Below, in pieces: positions 37,014 to 52,000 of a stretch of 64,000 nt of DNA. Numbering within the stretch: position 1 is the first letter of the stretch; every line of letters starts with the position of its first letter. Source of the stretch: Dasyornis broadbenti (Eukaryota; Chordata; Aves; Passeriformes; Dasyornithidae); assembly GCA_013397935.1 (NCBI GenBank), contig VZRN01011461.1:3829882-3893881 (forward strand). The letters run 5' to 3'. The notes beneath the pieces were generated by a model. That model saw nothing but the letters and a program-made list of their open reading frames with translations, was not told the DNA's origin and made no database searches. A program made the translations under genes and the position numbers.

Positions 37014-40000
37014 CTAAAAAGACATAACAAGTTAATAGTAAAATGCTCCAGAAGGTTAAGCAACAAAAATTTTACTTAAGCGTCTGCTGTTCAACTCCGG
37101 TTTGATATCTTGGCTTTTTATCAAGCATGGCTAGTACAGCAGCTAAGAGAAACCTAAACTCATGTAATAAAGATAGAGTACGTGGATCTGATGAACCTTT
37201 TCCCTGTATTCCCGTATGGGTACTCTAAGCATTTCTGCACAGGATCGTATTTGAGAAAATTTTGCTCAATTTCAGAAACCCGATTTTACTCTTAAAAATG
37301 AAGAAGTATCCCAATCATGGGTTATGAGCTTGAAGTATATATGGCAGCATCACTGTTGGGCACCATCACTGTGTGATGAGAGCATGCTGACATTACTATT
37401 TTTAAGTTGAAGGATATTTATGTTCCTAACTCAACATGTATTGTTAGAATTTAATTCCAGAGGCATAAAGCTGCCTGATGGGAAATGACTATTTTGAACC
37501 TGTAGGTTTATCCTGGGAGCAGTAGCTTAGTGTGTTCCATCTGAAAGGCATTGCAAGGCAGCGGTTTGTCTTTAAACAGTAAGTCACTTTAGTCAGAAGT
37601 AAGGCCTTTTTGCTATCAAAGAATTGAATCTCTTTACTTGTTCCTCTTACTGCTTTGTCTTTATGTGAGAAGGAAGCAAACCAAATAAGGTTTTCCTGTT
37701 GGCTTTTGTTGGTGTTTTCCCCCCTGAAGCTGTGAATACTAAGCCCAGCACATGGAGCAGGTAAGCCCCCTGCCTTCTGCAACAACATAAACTGTTCCAA
37801 CCTGGCAAGAGAGGTGAAGAACAGCAAATACCAAATTTCTTCCTCAAGACTACCAACCACTAAAAACACCAGTGCCAGCTGTGACAAATGTTACAATTAC
37901 TGCTCTTTGTGGACCCTGTGCACACATACGAGGTTAAATTGTCCTCTGAAGACTAGATTGGAACTAAGTCTTAATCTCTTTCTGAATCAGTTATATCTTC
38001 CACCTTTCACTCAGCATGTTCCAGTATAACACAAGTTCGTTTCCTCCTGCAGCACAGCTACTTCCACCTCATTACGTGTAACTGGGAAGCCAGCTAATAG
38101 CTTCTCACTTTGTATCTGCTCCAGCTTTGCCAGTCAACAGCATAGTCTCTCTTTCCTGAGGCAGCCATCAAAACAAAGAAGAAAAGCTCAGTTTACTTCC
38201 CCTTGGCTGTCAAATCCATGACTAGGGTAATGATATGTAGCACACATTCAGATATGGGTTAATTACACAACTGAGAAAAAGAACATAGAACAAGCCTAAA
38301 CAAAAATCATTGCAAAGCAAGAAAGCCTGATTTAAGTATAATGCCTAAAGCCTTTTGGTGCTTCTGTACAACACACACCACAGACAACTCTTGTGTTCCC
38401 TTGTGTGTTATGTTCTGAATTGCTCACAAGGTGCATCTGAAACAGGAGTTCCTCAGCTACCAAATACACTTCCCTCAAAAATGCCTTCTGTGAAATTCAA
38501 CTCATAAGCATGTGGGATATAAAAATATTTCATTTCATTTACTGAAAACTATTTATTGTACTTCAGGTAGAAGACAGATACCATATTTTATCAATAATTC
38601 AAGAACTTCAGTCAGATGAGGCTCCTGCTCATCAAGATGAAGCTATTTCTGGCAGAGTAAGCAACAAGAGTTTTCTTCCCCTGCAGACTCCTGGTGATCC
38701 ACCAAGTTATTCCTGTAATTACCATCAGCAGTTTCTCAGATGACAATCAGCTCACATCCCAGATTAATGAATCATGACATAATTTAGGCAAAAAATAGTC
38801 TACACTAACTCAAAATTGAGTGATTATACTGTGGTAATGTTTTACTACATCATCATCCATTTTTATTGATCAAAACCACAGCATGTATCAAAAGAAGCTA
38901 AAAGGCTATTTAAAACAAATAGCAGAACAAAATATTAACAGCATGTGGTGGAAAGAAACTGAGAACCAAGTTAATTTGCAAAAATTGTCTCATAAGGCAA
39001 ATGGATGAGAAGCTGCATAAAAAGCCTTAATATGAGGTACCTTTATTTCCAAAATGAATATATCACTACTCTAGTAGTGCTACAGATACTACAAATATTA
39101 TCAGATCCTAATTTTCTTAATTACCTGCATGCAACAAAATATAAAAAACACTGGAGAGGAAAACCAGGAATGAAAACAATGACTAGAGGTAAGGTACCTT
39201 TATGAAACCACTTAGAACATTACAAAAGTAATCTTATTAAAACTACTCAGTCTGTCCCTCCAGAGACAGTCCAGAGAATTACAGAGACCAAGACAAAATG
39301 AGTACCTATGAAAAGAAATAGGGAGACCATCATTTAGAAGTTGGGGTGACTCAGAACTGATATAAATGAAACTACTTCTCTACTGGATTAAAACATGAAT
39401 GGCAAAACTTGAGGCATAGGTTTAAGGATTTTGTGATACGTAACAGCCCAGTACCAACAGTCTGAATTCCCATTTGCTGATGGTAAAAGTCCTTGAGGGT
39501 GAAAATCTTTAACTGTTGGTTGGGTTACTTTGTTGTTTTGCTGGTGGTTTTTTTTTAATTAGAATATGTATGAAGTAAGAATGCATATATGAAAACAAAT
39601 TACTTTGCGACATATAACCAGCTAACTTAGCAGCTTAGTAAAATGGAAGTTAAAAATCCACAGGGAAAAGAATTACATTACCTCTGATGAGGAAAAAATA
39701 ATATGGTTGGGAGACGGTCTGTCATAAACTCCCACGGAAGGTCATTTCGAGTTACATCAATTCTGTGAGGAAAAGACACACCAATGACGAGAACAGGCAG
39801 ATGAAAAATCTGCATTTTATTGTAAAATGCCATTTTATGGATCAGGAAGAAGGAAATTTAACTATCTGTGAAAGTAAATCTAAATGTATTATGCCAGAAA
39901 TACAATGTGCATATGAGTCATAAGAATTAATTACCAATATTCAAGATGATGACTCTCAGTTTAACAAATATCTGTGGGTTTTTTCTCTAGAAAAATATGT

Positions 40001-43000
40001 TCAGTATTGCAACTGCTCTCAGCCAGCAATTAAATCCATCGCTCACTGTGTACACACTGCACACATTGTGTACACACCTTCCTTCTGAGACAGACATGCC
40101 AAACATGAGACAAGTTATTTCTATTCATTAATTTGTTCCTCAAGTCCATCTCTCTTAATACTGTCCCCTCAAGTAGTTTGGGGAGTAAATTACTTTGCTT
40201 CTTCCAAAGACAAGCTCATACTTAAAGGCACTCTTTTTTTCTAATGCTCCGTGGAGAAAGGGACACAACATTTTGTGAATGAAACACTTGGTTCAACTGT
40301 TTGTTATGGTTTTTTTCAGCATTTTAGGCTTTCTTTGTTCACTAATAAAATTCTTATTAATTGCAAATGATTACAGAACAAACCAGAAAATCACATCAGC
40401 AATACTGCTGTGAAAATAATGGAGCAAATGAGAAAACTTCAAAGTTGGTCAAGAGAATGGGTGTAGACTTGAAAATAGCACCACATCTATGGCAATAAAG
40501 CCACATTTTTAAACAGGTGATGAAAGTCTAGGTTTTTAATTGATTTATTTTTTCTTTACATCTTATGCTGTCTTCTGGAGTAAGTTCAGTCAGAATTAAA
40601 CAAAGACGCAATCAGAGCAGATGTTTTAAGTATTTATGCATTATTACCACATACACAAGCAAGAATGTTTCAGTTGCACTGAAACATTAAAAAACCTGGA
40701 AATGCCAAGGGAAAACATCTTTTTTACATATAAAATATATTTTAACATATATATATAAATATACATTATACATATGTACATATAGATATAAATACATTTC
40801 TGTAAACTGGTTTTGGCTGGGATAGAGTTAATCATCTTTACAGTAGGTTGTAGGTTGCTGTTTTAGATTTGTGATGAAAATGGTTTTGCTAAGATATATA
40901 TACAAATAGCATATTTTACTACAAATCATCAGAAAGAAAGTTATTGATTGACTTCCTGAAATTAGGAAGCTTCAAGGTTAATTGCACAGTTTAAAAATTA
41001 GTTTTAATGAAAGCAGATAACTACTGCAGCGAGATTGAAAACCATCAAATTTACACAAAGGAAAACAGAACAATGCATTCAAAGAGAAATGAAGTGGATG
41101 ACATTTACATTTATATTGCAAGGTTGTAGAGAGAAAAAAAAAGTAATTATTTTCTAGGCTGATGACCTCAATGATCTTACATTATTCTGGAGAGATGAAA
41201 TTAGAGTATTTTTTACCTTGCCACGGTGAAACTGTCAGGAGGCAAAAGCCGAGCAAGTTGAATAAAGATGTGATTAAGAGAAGCACAGAATCCACACCAC
41301 TGTGCATAATAGAACAGCAAGACATTCTGGAAAATCAAATCAAGAGGAGTTTGGTTATCTGTTGGAGTTAAACCTGCAGAAAGGAGGACTAATTTTCCCA
41401 ACACCTAGAATGGGAACTCTTGAAATGTGAAAGCAAATTTTTTCCTAATATTAATAAACTTTATTGTAAGTTATTCACTGCTGCCCTCTGACTAAGTTAA
41501 CAGATAAAAATTCTTGGGGAATTCTCTTTCCATAAAGTCAAAATGAAAAGATTATTTAGTTTAGGATCATTCACTTTAAGTGAAAGTGCACCAAACTTTA
41601 CTACACTTCCCAAAATTCTTCAGCAATCTTAAATTCCTATAGATCTAACACTGACTGTACACTTCATATGGGGGGTGGGGAATTATATCTAGATTTCTGC
41701 TTTCTGCCTCTAATTAGCAAAGCAGGAGTTGGGGCTGCTGGAAACCAACTGGAGATGCAGACTTGAATGACAATGGATATTAATCCTTACTATCACATAT
41801 TTTAAAAGATCAAGAAAATTTAACTGTAGTCAGGTTGGCATCTTATTTTCATGGCATGCAATTGGAAAGCTTTTGAATTCTTACAAAACATTTTATGTTA
41901 CAAGTATAGAAAACACATCAATATTAAACAGGACTGAGAACCCCTCCTTAAAATCTGTGTCATTACCTACAAGAAAGCTTTCGAGTAATGAGGTGTACCT
42001 TTGCACTCAGAAGCACGGTCTCATGAAAGGTGTTAGTAGACACTTCAGTGATCACATGCTGTTCATGAAAATGGACTGAAGGGTCATCAACCAGATGCCT
42101 TTTCAAGGGACTGTAGAGAACACTGAAATTTTTAATGAAGTTCTCTGAAATGAAATTGATACATAACAAAGTTACTTCAGTTTCATAGAGGTGATTTTGG
42201 CAGTTTTTTCTTTGGAATTCACAACTTACAGAGAAAATACAAAGTCAAACCTGGTTTCATGTCATTATATTCTGGCAGTTTGGTATCAACTCTTGAGTAA
42301 CCACAACTGATGTGAAAACAAGATACAGTTTCACTGGTGGTTTGGTTTGCTTTTTTGTTTTGTTTTTTTTTTTTTTTTTNNNNNTTTTTTTTTTTTTTTT
42401 TTGTGGTTTTTGTTGTTGTCGTTTTGGTTTTTTTTCCCTTACAGTCTCATCACTTGCCACACCAGACTTTAACCTTGTGTCAATGTGCTATAATAATAAT
42501 TCTCTGTTCTCCAAACCACCCACCTGCTAAGTCATAAATAGTATCCTTTCTCCATTTTTTACCTTCTACATTATCTTGAAAGGCTTCCACATTTGTATTT
42601 ATTCTTCCATTTTTAATTACTTTCTCTGCAATTCTTTTATTTTGATCTTTAATTATCTGCTATTCCCATGATCAACCCCCTTTTGTCTACCAGCGACCAC
42701 CTTCTTTGTTCTATTTTCTCCTTAACTTTAGGGTATTTAGCAAGTAGCTGGCCACTGGCAGAAATTTAAAATAAGCTCCAAAGCCTCCAACTACCTTCAG
42801 CTACACTACTCTGAGCCTGCACTACATTCTCTAAATTGCTGCAAAGTATCAGTAATAACCCTTTTTAAAATTTGGATAGAGAAATATGCATTAAAAAAAG
42901 TATTCAATAATCAAAAGGTAAAATATGAAAAACGATAAAAATAATTGTTTGATCAAATAGAAACACCTTGTGCTTGTACTTCCAGCACAAAAACTAGGCC

Positions 43001-46000
43001 CAAGTAAAACTGGCCCTTTTGTACACACAATACAAAATACCAGATAATCAAGTTTATCTCTGAAATGCAAACAGCAGTACATTTAGTTCTTTATTCAGCA
43101 TTTCATTAAATTCTCACACCAGGCCAAAAAAGGTTTTTTCTTTTTAGACCTCCAGATTTGGAATATCTATGCATGACTAAGTAATAACTGAAAGGAAGGG
43201 GTTATTTAAAAGACATATTCCTGAATTTCTAGAAACCATCTGTAAAGACTGAGATCTGACAAAAGTATTAAGCACATTATGTTTTGATAGTATGAAATAT
43301 TAAAAGTTAAGAACTTAGAGAAGTAAAACAAAATTAAAATAAAAAGGACAAAACCCAAGTATAAATCAGACTCCTTGACAAAATACATAGAGGCAAAAGT
43401 TTTCTGGAAGTTCAAATGATGGAACAGAAATATACTGAGTCTTACTCTGCAGAGAAACTCTCATGCTCAGGAAATCCTGTGATCTAAAACACATTTCAGA
43501 CAGAAAGTACTGGGAGCACAAAGGGGAAGGAAATTTGTATGTCCTCCTTCTGATCTTAGTATTTCCTAAGTATCCTTTTATGGTCACTGAGGTTTTTGTT
43601 TGTTTTTCCAGAGTCTTTTTCTGGGGGGTTCGGGATAGAAACAGGATACAGGGCTACATGTGATCCTTAATAAGAATATGGCTATTTGTTCTGCTGTGCA
43701 TACTTCTGTACTCAGATTAATGGCAAAAAAGAAATGTAATTAGTGCTGTAAGAAGTATAATGATGTATGTTCTTGGGCAATTTATTTTAATACATGAATT
43801 TTCTTCCAGGTTTACTTGCATAGCTAACATGAAAAAACCCAGTATTTTCTGAAGGTAGACTCAGTTTTGCACATCAGCATGGCAGGCAAATGCATATGGT
43901 TAGGAATATTTTGTCTTACTCAAGAATTGCAAATAAATAAGAACTACAATCCTTGGTTTGTTTGGTTTGGGTTTTTTTTTTTTTCTTTTTTTTTTTCCTC
44001 TTCCAATTCAGACAGAAAGTAAGAGCATTGGCAGATTTAGCCACAACCATTTCAGAGCTCTACCTTGCTACCTTGAAAACAGACACAATTTTCAAAATAA
44101 ATTGAAAACAATTTAAGTTGGTTTCAAATGACAAGAGGATGGAGAAGTCTCTGCTGATAAGTGGTCAGTACCTCCCAAAATTTGGTGATCTTTTAGTACA
44201 CAGAACAGCTGAACAAACACCAACACCACCATTAATATACCAATGTCTTCTGTAATAGCAAATGTTGCATGAACAGCCATTTTTTTCCACATGCAAATTA
44301 ATTTAGATCTTACCAATTCCACCAATGTCCCAGGCAGTCAAGAATCATATACTTCAAGGTTCACTTCTTTTAAAGCAAATTACTTATGGTATATGGAACT
44401 TAGTTCTTCCATCACTTAGAATATTATTCTGTTCTAGCCAACAGAATCATTCATAACTGCTTGCAGTTAAAGAGAAGAGAATAAATTACAATTCCCAATG
44501 TTAACTTCACCAAGTAGTCTCCCTGTTCAAAATGGCATTAAGTTTTCCATTCCTGCTTGGAAACATAATTTGCTGAATTCAAGCATTTGTATAGTTGATA
44601 CTGTACCCAGGGTAGGTCCAACAAGTGACTGATTCTGGTCCAGGACATAGTGCACTTCTTCTTTCAGGTCAACAATGGCAGCAAATTCCTTAAGATGAAT
44701 AGATCTTGATGCTCCTAGTCTCTCTGCATAGATCCAAAAAAGATTTGAATCCAGTAGGTAGAGATTCAAGGTTTTGTTGGTCCTGCAGCTCAGACCAGTA
44801 ATGTTCATGCTACTAATATTAAGGTCAGGAATAAAACAATTCCTATCCTCAATGTGAGGAATAGAAAATTGAGTGTTATCTTTCTTCCCATGGGAAGAAA
44901 ATGCTACTTTGGGGGTCTGAAAGATGGTCTTCTCAGAACTAATGAAACTTAAAAAATGCCTGTTCACTGTTCTGCAACATGCAGTGTAATAGCTAAAGGG
45001 ACTATAGAAACTTAAGAAATTGCTGCATTCTATGGTATTTGATATTACTTGAAAAAAGGTATGTTCCTGGAGGTAGAAAGAGTCCAAAGCTGCTTCTATC
45101 TCTAAAAAGTTACAGTGTGGCACATGGACTTTATTTGGTTTGACACCAAGAGTCTGGTTAACACAGAGCTCACAGACATTGTGAGTTCTGGAGATCGAAT
45201 GCCACTGCGGAAGCACCACCGTGTTACAGCACGGGTACTTGGCTATGGAAAATGGTTCGGAGAACTTCAGATGTGCATCTGTCACAGAGGAATCAGAAGC
45301 TGGTGAATCAGAGTCTCCTAAGTGCTGAAGATCTGGCTCAGCTGCTTGGCTTTTATTACACTTGTGGTATTCCAAGGCCACTTTGGTAATCTATGGGAGG
45401 GAACAAAAGATGGGGGGGGGGGAGAGGGAATCAAGATTAGCTGTACATAGTTCACCCAAACGCAGTTATCTGTTGCAGGTTTAACAACATTATATGTAAT
45501 TAGAGGTGGAATTTCAGAAACATGAAGCTGACTAGTCTTTGTTCTTACAAAAAATTACAGAGGGCTCTGACTTGACAACAAAGTTAAATTTTCAGATATT
45601 TCAGCATATAAACATTAAATATACAGAACAACAATGTTACTTTAAAATATTATTCAGTCCACCACACTGATTGCAAGGTCCTCTATGGATTGTATTTACC
45701 ATAGTGCAATAACACTACATTTTATGGTTAACTCCCACTACATGAAGCATTAACTAGTAGAGGTTCCTGAATTTCCATTATTTTCCAACAGGAGAAGAAA
45801 AATGAATTACAGCATTCCCACATGAAAAAGGAATAGAGATTTCTTCTGGCATAGGTGGTGCACAGATTTTTTAACAATCACTAAGAGTGCTGAAGCAACA
45901 TTTGCATTCTCCCAGCCATGGGCATATAGCTGTAATACTCCAAGTGTACTCTGCACATAGCAACTTATTGGGAGAAGAAAACAGGAAAAAAAAATGCCCC

Positions 46001-49000
46001 TCCATGCAAACATTCCTATGCTACATGATCATATTGCTTTTCATAATCAAGGTAAACAAGCAGAGAAAAAGGAACATGCACAGATCATAGAAGGAATTCC
46101 CTTCCTAGTAGACAAGTAACAGAACATACAAGAAAGGAAAATGAAAGAGGAGGTATCCTTTCATCTTTATTAACACATTAAACAAAATACAGAACATACA
46201 CACACTGCTTACAAAAGAACACTTTGACAGAAACTGTTATAATTATCAAAAGGATATAGAAATGTCACATCCAGGAGGGTTATTGTGTCACAGGACTATC
46301 AGTATTACCACATGGTCTACAGCAACACTTTGTTACAGTCTTTTAGAATTAGTTGTTAGGAGTTTTCATCCCGAAAATGCTTAATTGAATACTTGAAAAA
46401 TACTTGTCCCTTCACACTATAACCTATCCTGGAGATTTTGACTACCTAGAGAAACATGAGACAAGATTATGAAAAAAAAACAGATTTGCAGTAAGAAATC
46501 TCATTTCAGTGAGCTATGATCAGGAAAAACAATTTGCTCTGAGATCTTTCAACATACAACTTGAGAGCCTCGATCCCTGCAACTGCCTTACAGTCAAGTG
46601 GTTTCATAGCTTGATGAAATCCACAGGCTGGCTGCAGTAAACAGCTCTTCCCAGAGTAAAAAAGTTGCATAATATCTCTGTCAAAGTTAAGCTATACAAG
46701 GACAACTGGAATATTTTGTATCTCATTTCATATTTTGATACAGATAAGCACTGTTATTTAGTAGAATGAAATTTGAAACAGAACATCCATCTTACATTGC
46801 ATCGATTTGATCTAAGTAAGTGGTACCTGTTACTAGAATGCTTAATCTGTGACAAGCATCAATGAATTAAGCCTGCTAAACTAAGACAGGTACTACAAGA
46901 GTACTACAAGAGTAATGGTAGCTCTTTTCCAGGCATAGATTTTCCCAAACCTATTTTGTAGCAGTCCAGTGTAGCTTTTATTGTGTCTATTTAGTTTTGC
47001 TAAATATTGTATCATAAGGTATTTTCCTTTCTTCCTTTTGTTTCAGACACTACAGCATTAATTAGGCCTCCTTGTGGAAACTAAACATTCCAGGACACAG
47101 ATGCCATGTAAATAAGTCAGCACTGTCACCAAAACTCAGCCCTGCTTTTGGTCTTTCACAAATGCTTGTCGGTTGTTCCACCCCGTGCTTAGAGCTACAT
47201 GATCACCACTGGGATGTGCAGCTTTGTGTTATATTAAATGGGTTGATGGGATCCAGCTGAAAAACAGCCCAGGGACAAACAACTAGTTTTCAGCCAAGTT
47301 AGTCTGCCAATCTCGTTTCTGTACAGCTCCACAAACTCCTGTCCTAGGCAGTTCAGAATGGAAATAACAGCAGAGGAAGAGAAAATTGGAAGGTGACTAA
47401 GGAAGCACAAGCACCTCTGGAAAGACAGGAGAAGAGAAATAGAATAGGGTGGACAAAACACACAACTCTTCAGTTCCAGCTGTCAAAGACCTGCCTCTCT
47501 TACACAGCACTCACCACAAAAAGAAGGGAGTAAAGGAAGAGTTAGAAGTTTGTTCAAAACAGCTGTTTAATGTGACAAAGGCACGTTTCTGTGGGATGCA
47601 AACCAGTGTAAGAGAGTTGTGATAATATGGCTCAAGAAAGTGGTTTTAAACAAAACTGGATACTTGGAACAGTGAAATAAAATGAGGTATCTGTCACAAT
47701 TAAGCTCAGACCCCTAACTATAGCTCCCAAGTCTTGGTATTTTTGAAGTTAAAAAAATATTATTTCACTTACTTCATCTAAAAGAGGATGAATTTCTGCT
47801 AGGGGATTGTAAGGTATAAATATGAGAAGTGCTGGTCCTTTCTTCAGCTCATTGTTTAGAAGAAGGCTTTTCCCACCATGTGGTCTCAGCCAGCGTATCA
47901 GCATCTCCCGATTTTCTAGAACCCATTTGCAAATGTTCTCAGCAGTGAAGTTCATGGTGTCTTTTGGATAGATCTTGAAGGGGGAAAAAAATAGTTCTTT
48001 GTCCTCATTTGATTTAGTAACAAATGCAGTTCTTCAGTATGGCATTACTTTGTTACTGTAATGACTAGAACTCTGTTTCTAAATGTAATGACACTACTCA
48101 GCAAACTTCAGCATTTCATACACCCTTTCCCTTCGGAAAAGGTTTCCAAGTGCTCCTCAGATTATAGTAACATCCACAAGCAAAAAGGATGCTTCCAGGG
48201 AAGCTTCTCTTTCTTTTACTACATCTTTATATTTGAGTTTTCTCAACAGTACAGATTTTCTTTGTAAGTGAAAGAGCTCTAAGCTGGTATCATCACATAT
48301 TTTGATTTACAGAATATTAGAACATTTTTTCCCACTACTCAGTCACCATATTAACCTATTTTAAATTAGCCTTTTAAAATCCAAACATCAAGACCACATT
48401 TAAAACTGGTATTTCTTATTCCTGAATGCAGAGAAAAGAAATGTATAACAAAAAGTGCTCACAGCTTCTAGAATCAATTTTAATATATTAAGGCAAGTTT
48501 ATCTTAAGTAATTTGCATAGAAAAAAGTAATTTTATGTATTTTATATTATTTCACCTAAAATATCCCTGTTTTCCCTAGTCTCAATTGAATAAAATACAC
48601 ATCATAATACCTCTCCTCATAGAGTTTCCACTCACGGTACCAGTGTGGGTAGGTAGTGTCTCTATGCCAAATAGCAAATCTAAAAGTTAGTATTTTCAAG
48701 CCCTAGCTTTTAAAAAAACAAACAAACAAACCAGGGCATGTGGATTAACTAAATTTGTGTGATTTTTCTAATCAGTGTCATGTTATACCTTTAACCACAA
48801 AAGCTTTGTCCATATCCTCATTCAAGTAGTCTTCTAATTGTGATCCCCTGAGCATCTCTGTAGCATCTCAGAGTCCCTACAGCACAGAGCAATACTCACA
48901 AGAGATGTGTTGGCGTGTCTGTGCAAATACACACTGCCGGGATGCACCAGGGAGATCTCCTCTGCCACACGTTTATCTGTGATCACTCCAAAGCGTATCG

Positions 49001-52000
49001 TCCCAAGATAATCTGAAAAGACAGATTTTCAATCTTTAAATACAATTTCCCACTCTGAACTCTCCTGAAAGCCCTAGAATTCCACCCTCAAACCAGAACA
49101 CATAACAGTGCTGTGTAAAGGCACAGAAATTTGTGAACAGAGACTGCCAATACTGGTGATTGAGGCAGAAGAAAGATGGCAAAGAAGGACAAACATGTTC
49201 CTCTTCTGCACTCCAGGTATAGATAACATTAACCTCAATTGTCCAAATCCTTGAATTGCTTATTAAATATAGTATCTGGTATCATAGATGCACCTTGTTA
49301 TGGTTTATGGCATCTCAAAAGCCAGGATGACACATGTAAGGGAAGGGAATGAACATTATCTAAGTGATGTACATTTACAGTAAATATGTGTTATTTATAA
49401 ATATTTATTCTACATTTATAAATATGTACACATAAAGACAGACTGCTTATCTTTATGTTGCAAAGAACTAATTCAACATATAAATGTGAAAATCACAGAA
49501 CAAAATACAGTACAGGCTCTTTATCGCATCAGTGGCACAGTAAAAAATAAGAATAGTGGTATCAATCTCCTTCATTTGCTGACAGAAAGGAATATTCACA
49601 AAACATGTTAATCTTAATAAGAAAGTTCTATCCAAAATTCATGACCCAAAAGAAGGTATTAATCATCACAAAGTTTGCATGTATGAACACAAACAAGACG
49701 TTCTGCATTTTAGATTATCAGTGCAAAACAAGAAAACAAGGGAGAAAGCCCTTCTCAGGCTGCCTTGTAGCAGCTCTGCAACTCCACCCAGGACAGCACT
49801 TTACTAAATTGCTACCAAGTGTTGACACAGTCAAGTTCATCCCCCTGCCTCTGACACTGCACATGTTGCACAGGACAAAGACTCTTGGATTCTACTTAAA
49901 CAGAGTGCTGATCTGATTATGATCCTGTATGGGCCGCAGCTACACATGCAGGGGTTTGAGGGAACTGTATCCTGGTACATCTTTCAGTACAGCCTGCCAT
50001 ATCCCTTATTCCATGAGGGCTGATCACACACTAAGGTTTTTATGTAAGCAATCCTCACACTCTAACAAGACAGTCTCACAATTAGATCAACATCAAGAAA
50101 CACTTAGAACGGATTAATTCCTAAGTTACAAAATATTGCAAAAAAACTATCGAAGTCCTTACACATAACTCATTCACAGACACCTTAAATTATGAAAATG
50201 GAGCTTTTACCTTTCTTTAATGAATGTAATGCTGATGTGAAGAATGTTAAATAACCAGGTGGTTGAGGTGAAGCATTGAACTCGAAAAATCCCACAACTC
50301 CAGGCTGAAATAATAAGAATTAAGAGTTACTTAAGCTATTTTCAAGTATAAATATATAGGACTACAGTAAAACACAACAGACTCTTAAAAGACAACAATG
50401 TTTACTGAAGAACAGTCACTTTATGCTGCAATAAAAATTTTAATATTAAAAGACTAAATCTAAATCAGTTCTCATTCAAAGAATGAAACTATCATTCAAA
50501 AAGCTTATGTAAGAGAGAGGGGCTTTATAGATGCTACCTTTCTAATGGTGTGTTCCCCATATTAGAGTACACCAAAAACAATTAATATTTGATTTGCAAC
50601 TATATTTTCCATTAGTTCCAGCACCAATATAAGAACCATAGGCATCATAAAGATTTCTTCAAGAATTGTAATATCAAATATAATTTTCAGCGTATAAAGG
50701 GCTTAAGCAGTAACATTTTAATTTTTCATGTTGTACATAATTAGTAATTACATATGAATTCACATATTCACACATTTTGTGTGTGAATACTGGAACTGCT
50801 AAGACAGGTGATCATCCCATCTTTAAGCTACAGTCACTGTAAATCCTTACAGTATATCCTGCAAGAATCAGTGACAAACCAACTGCACAAAAATCTTTAG
50901 AACTCCATATTCCATCAAATTTCCATATAGACAATTCAAAATGTAAAAGACTCATCCCAGAACACATCTACTGATTTTTCCAGGTGAATGACTTCCTGTT
51001 AAATTCAGGAAGGGAATCTGGGAGAAGCTGACTTGGTACAGAGAGGTACATAGTCTCGACTTCTCTTGTTCCAATATTTCAGTTAAGCTTTGGTTTTAAA
51101 TTTTTAAAACTATAATCCATTAAAAATTACTATTAATTATGTTTTAATGCCTCACTCAAATGGGCTTAATAAACTTTCAGGATAGAGTAAGGGGTGGAAT
51201 TTGGTTATTTGGTGTTACTTGTTTCTCAGTTCGACCAGTGCATAAAGAGAGCATTTAAAACACAGAGCAAGAGCACTCCAGGGACTGCTGTGGAACAGAA
51301 GATTCCAGACTCACCGAGCACCCATTTGTGTGGCAAATACATTCTCACAGAAGTATTTTTGTTTGGTATTTCAGAGGCTGCTTTATTTTTTTTTTAATTC
51401 TACATATAAAATATTTCTTTTTAAAACATGAACATACATTTTACCTGTTGTTATTATTAATACAAATTCAGTTATTCATATCAGCCTTATACACTGACCT
51501 AATTCAGTACTAATTAGCAATCTGAAGATGTTCACCAGTAACAACACTGCCCATTCCAGCTCATGACTTCTCTTTTTGGGCAGGAATTCTCTTTCATGAA
51601 TGAACGCTAAGCACAAGACCCTTGTTCATAAAGATTCCTCATGAGGTACCCTAAGAAAATTCTCAATAATGAGTTACAAGCAACTAGTGAAATTTCTGCA
51701 ATAATAATTATGAAAAAAAAAATTAAAATATAAATAAAACAGTGAAAAAACACAGCAAAATAAACTCACTGTTCTTTTTTAAACAACATACAGGTTAGTC
51801 ATTAATTTTCTTCTTTTTCTCTTAGTTCCATACTAACACAGTAAAAAGAAACAATCTCTTCTAAAAAACTTTTAAAGCATTCAACTGAACCAAAATAAGG
51901 AGACAGGTAAGATTACCAAACTTTTAGCTTCCCATTTCCTAGGACTAATTTTGAATACTAAACCTGTACCAAGTGAATTTAGGGCACCAAACAGTGAATG

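Larger units (their letters stand above)
39763..41216 (-). other. TXNDC11: TXNDC11 intron 10
   Basis: It contains an LTR fragment and an AT-rich (TA)n stretch near 40745-40800. Nothing else was recognised. Confidence 0.6.
42145..44606 (-). other. TXNDC11: TXNDC11 intron 8
   Basis: Ordinary AT-rich sequence with two long T tracts, annotated separately. No exon was recognised. Confidence 0.6.

Noticed and set aside
44527..44606. C-terminal extension of the 284-codon open frame of TXNDC11 exon 8
   Set aside because: Splicing at CTGG|GTACAG gives the conserved TLE-N junction with exon 9, so these codons are intronic read-through.
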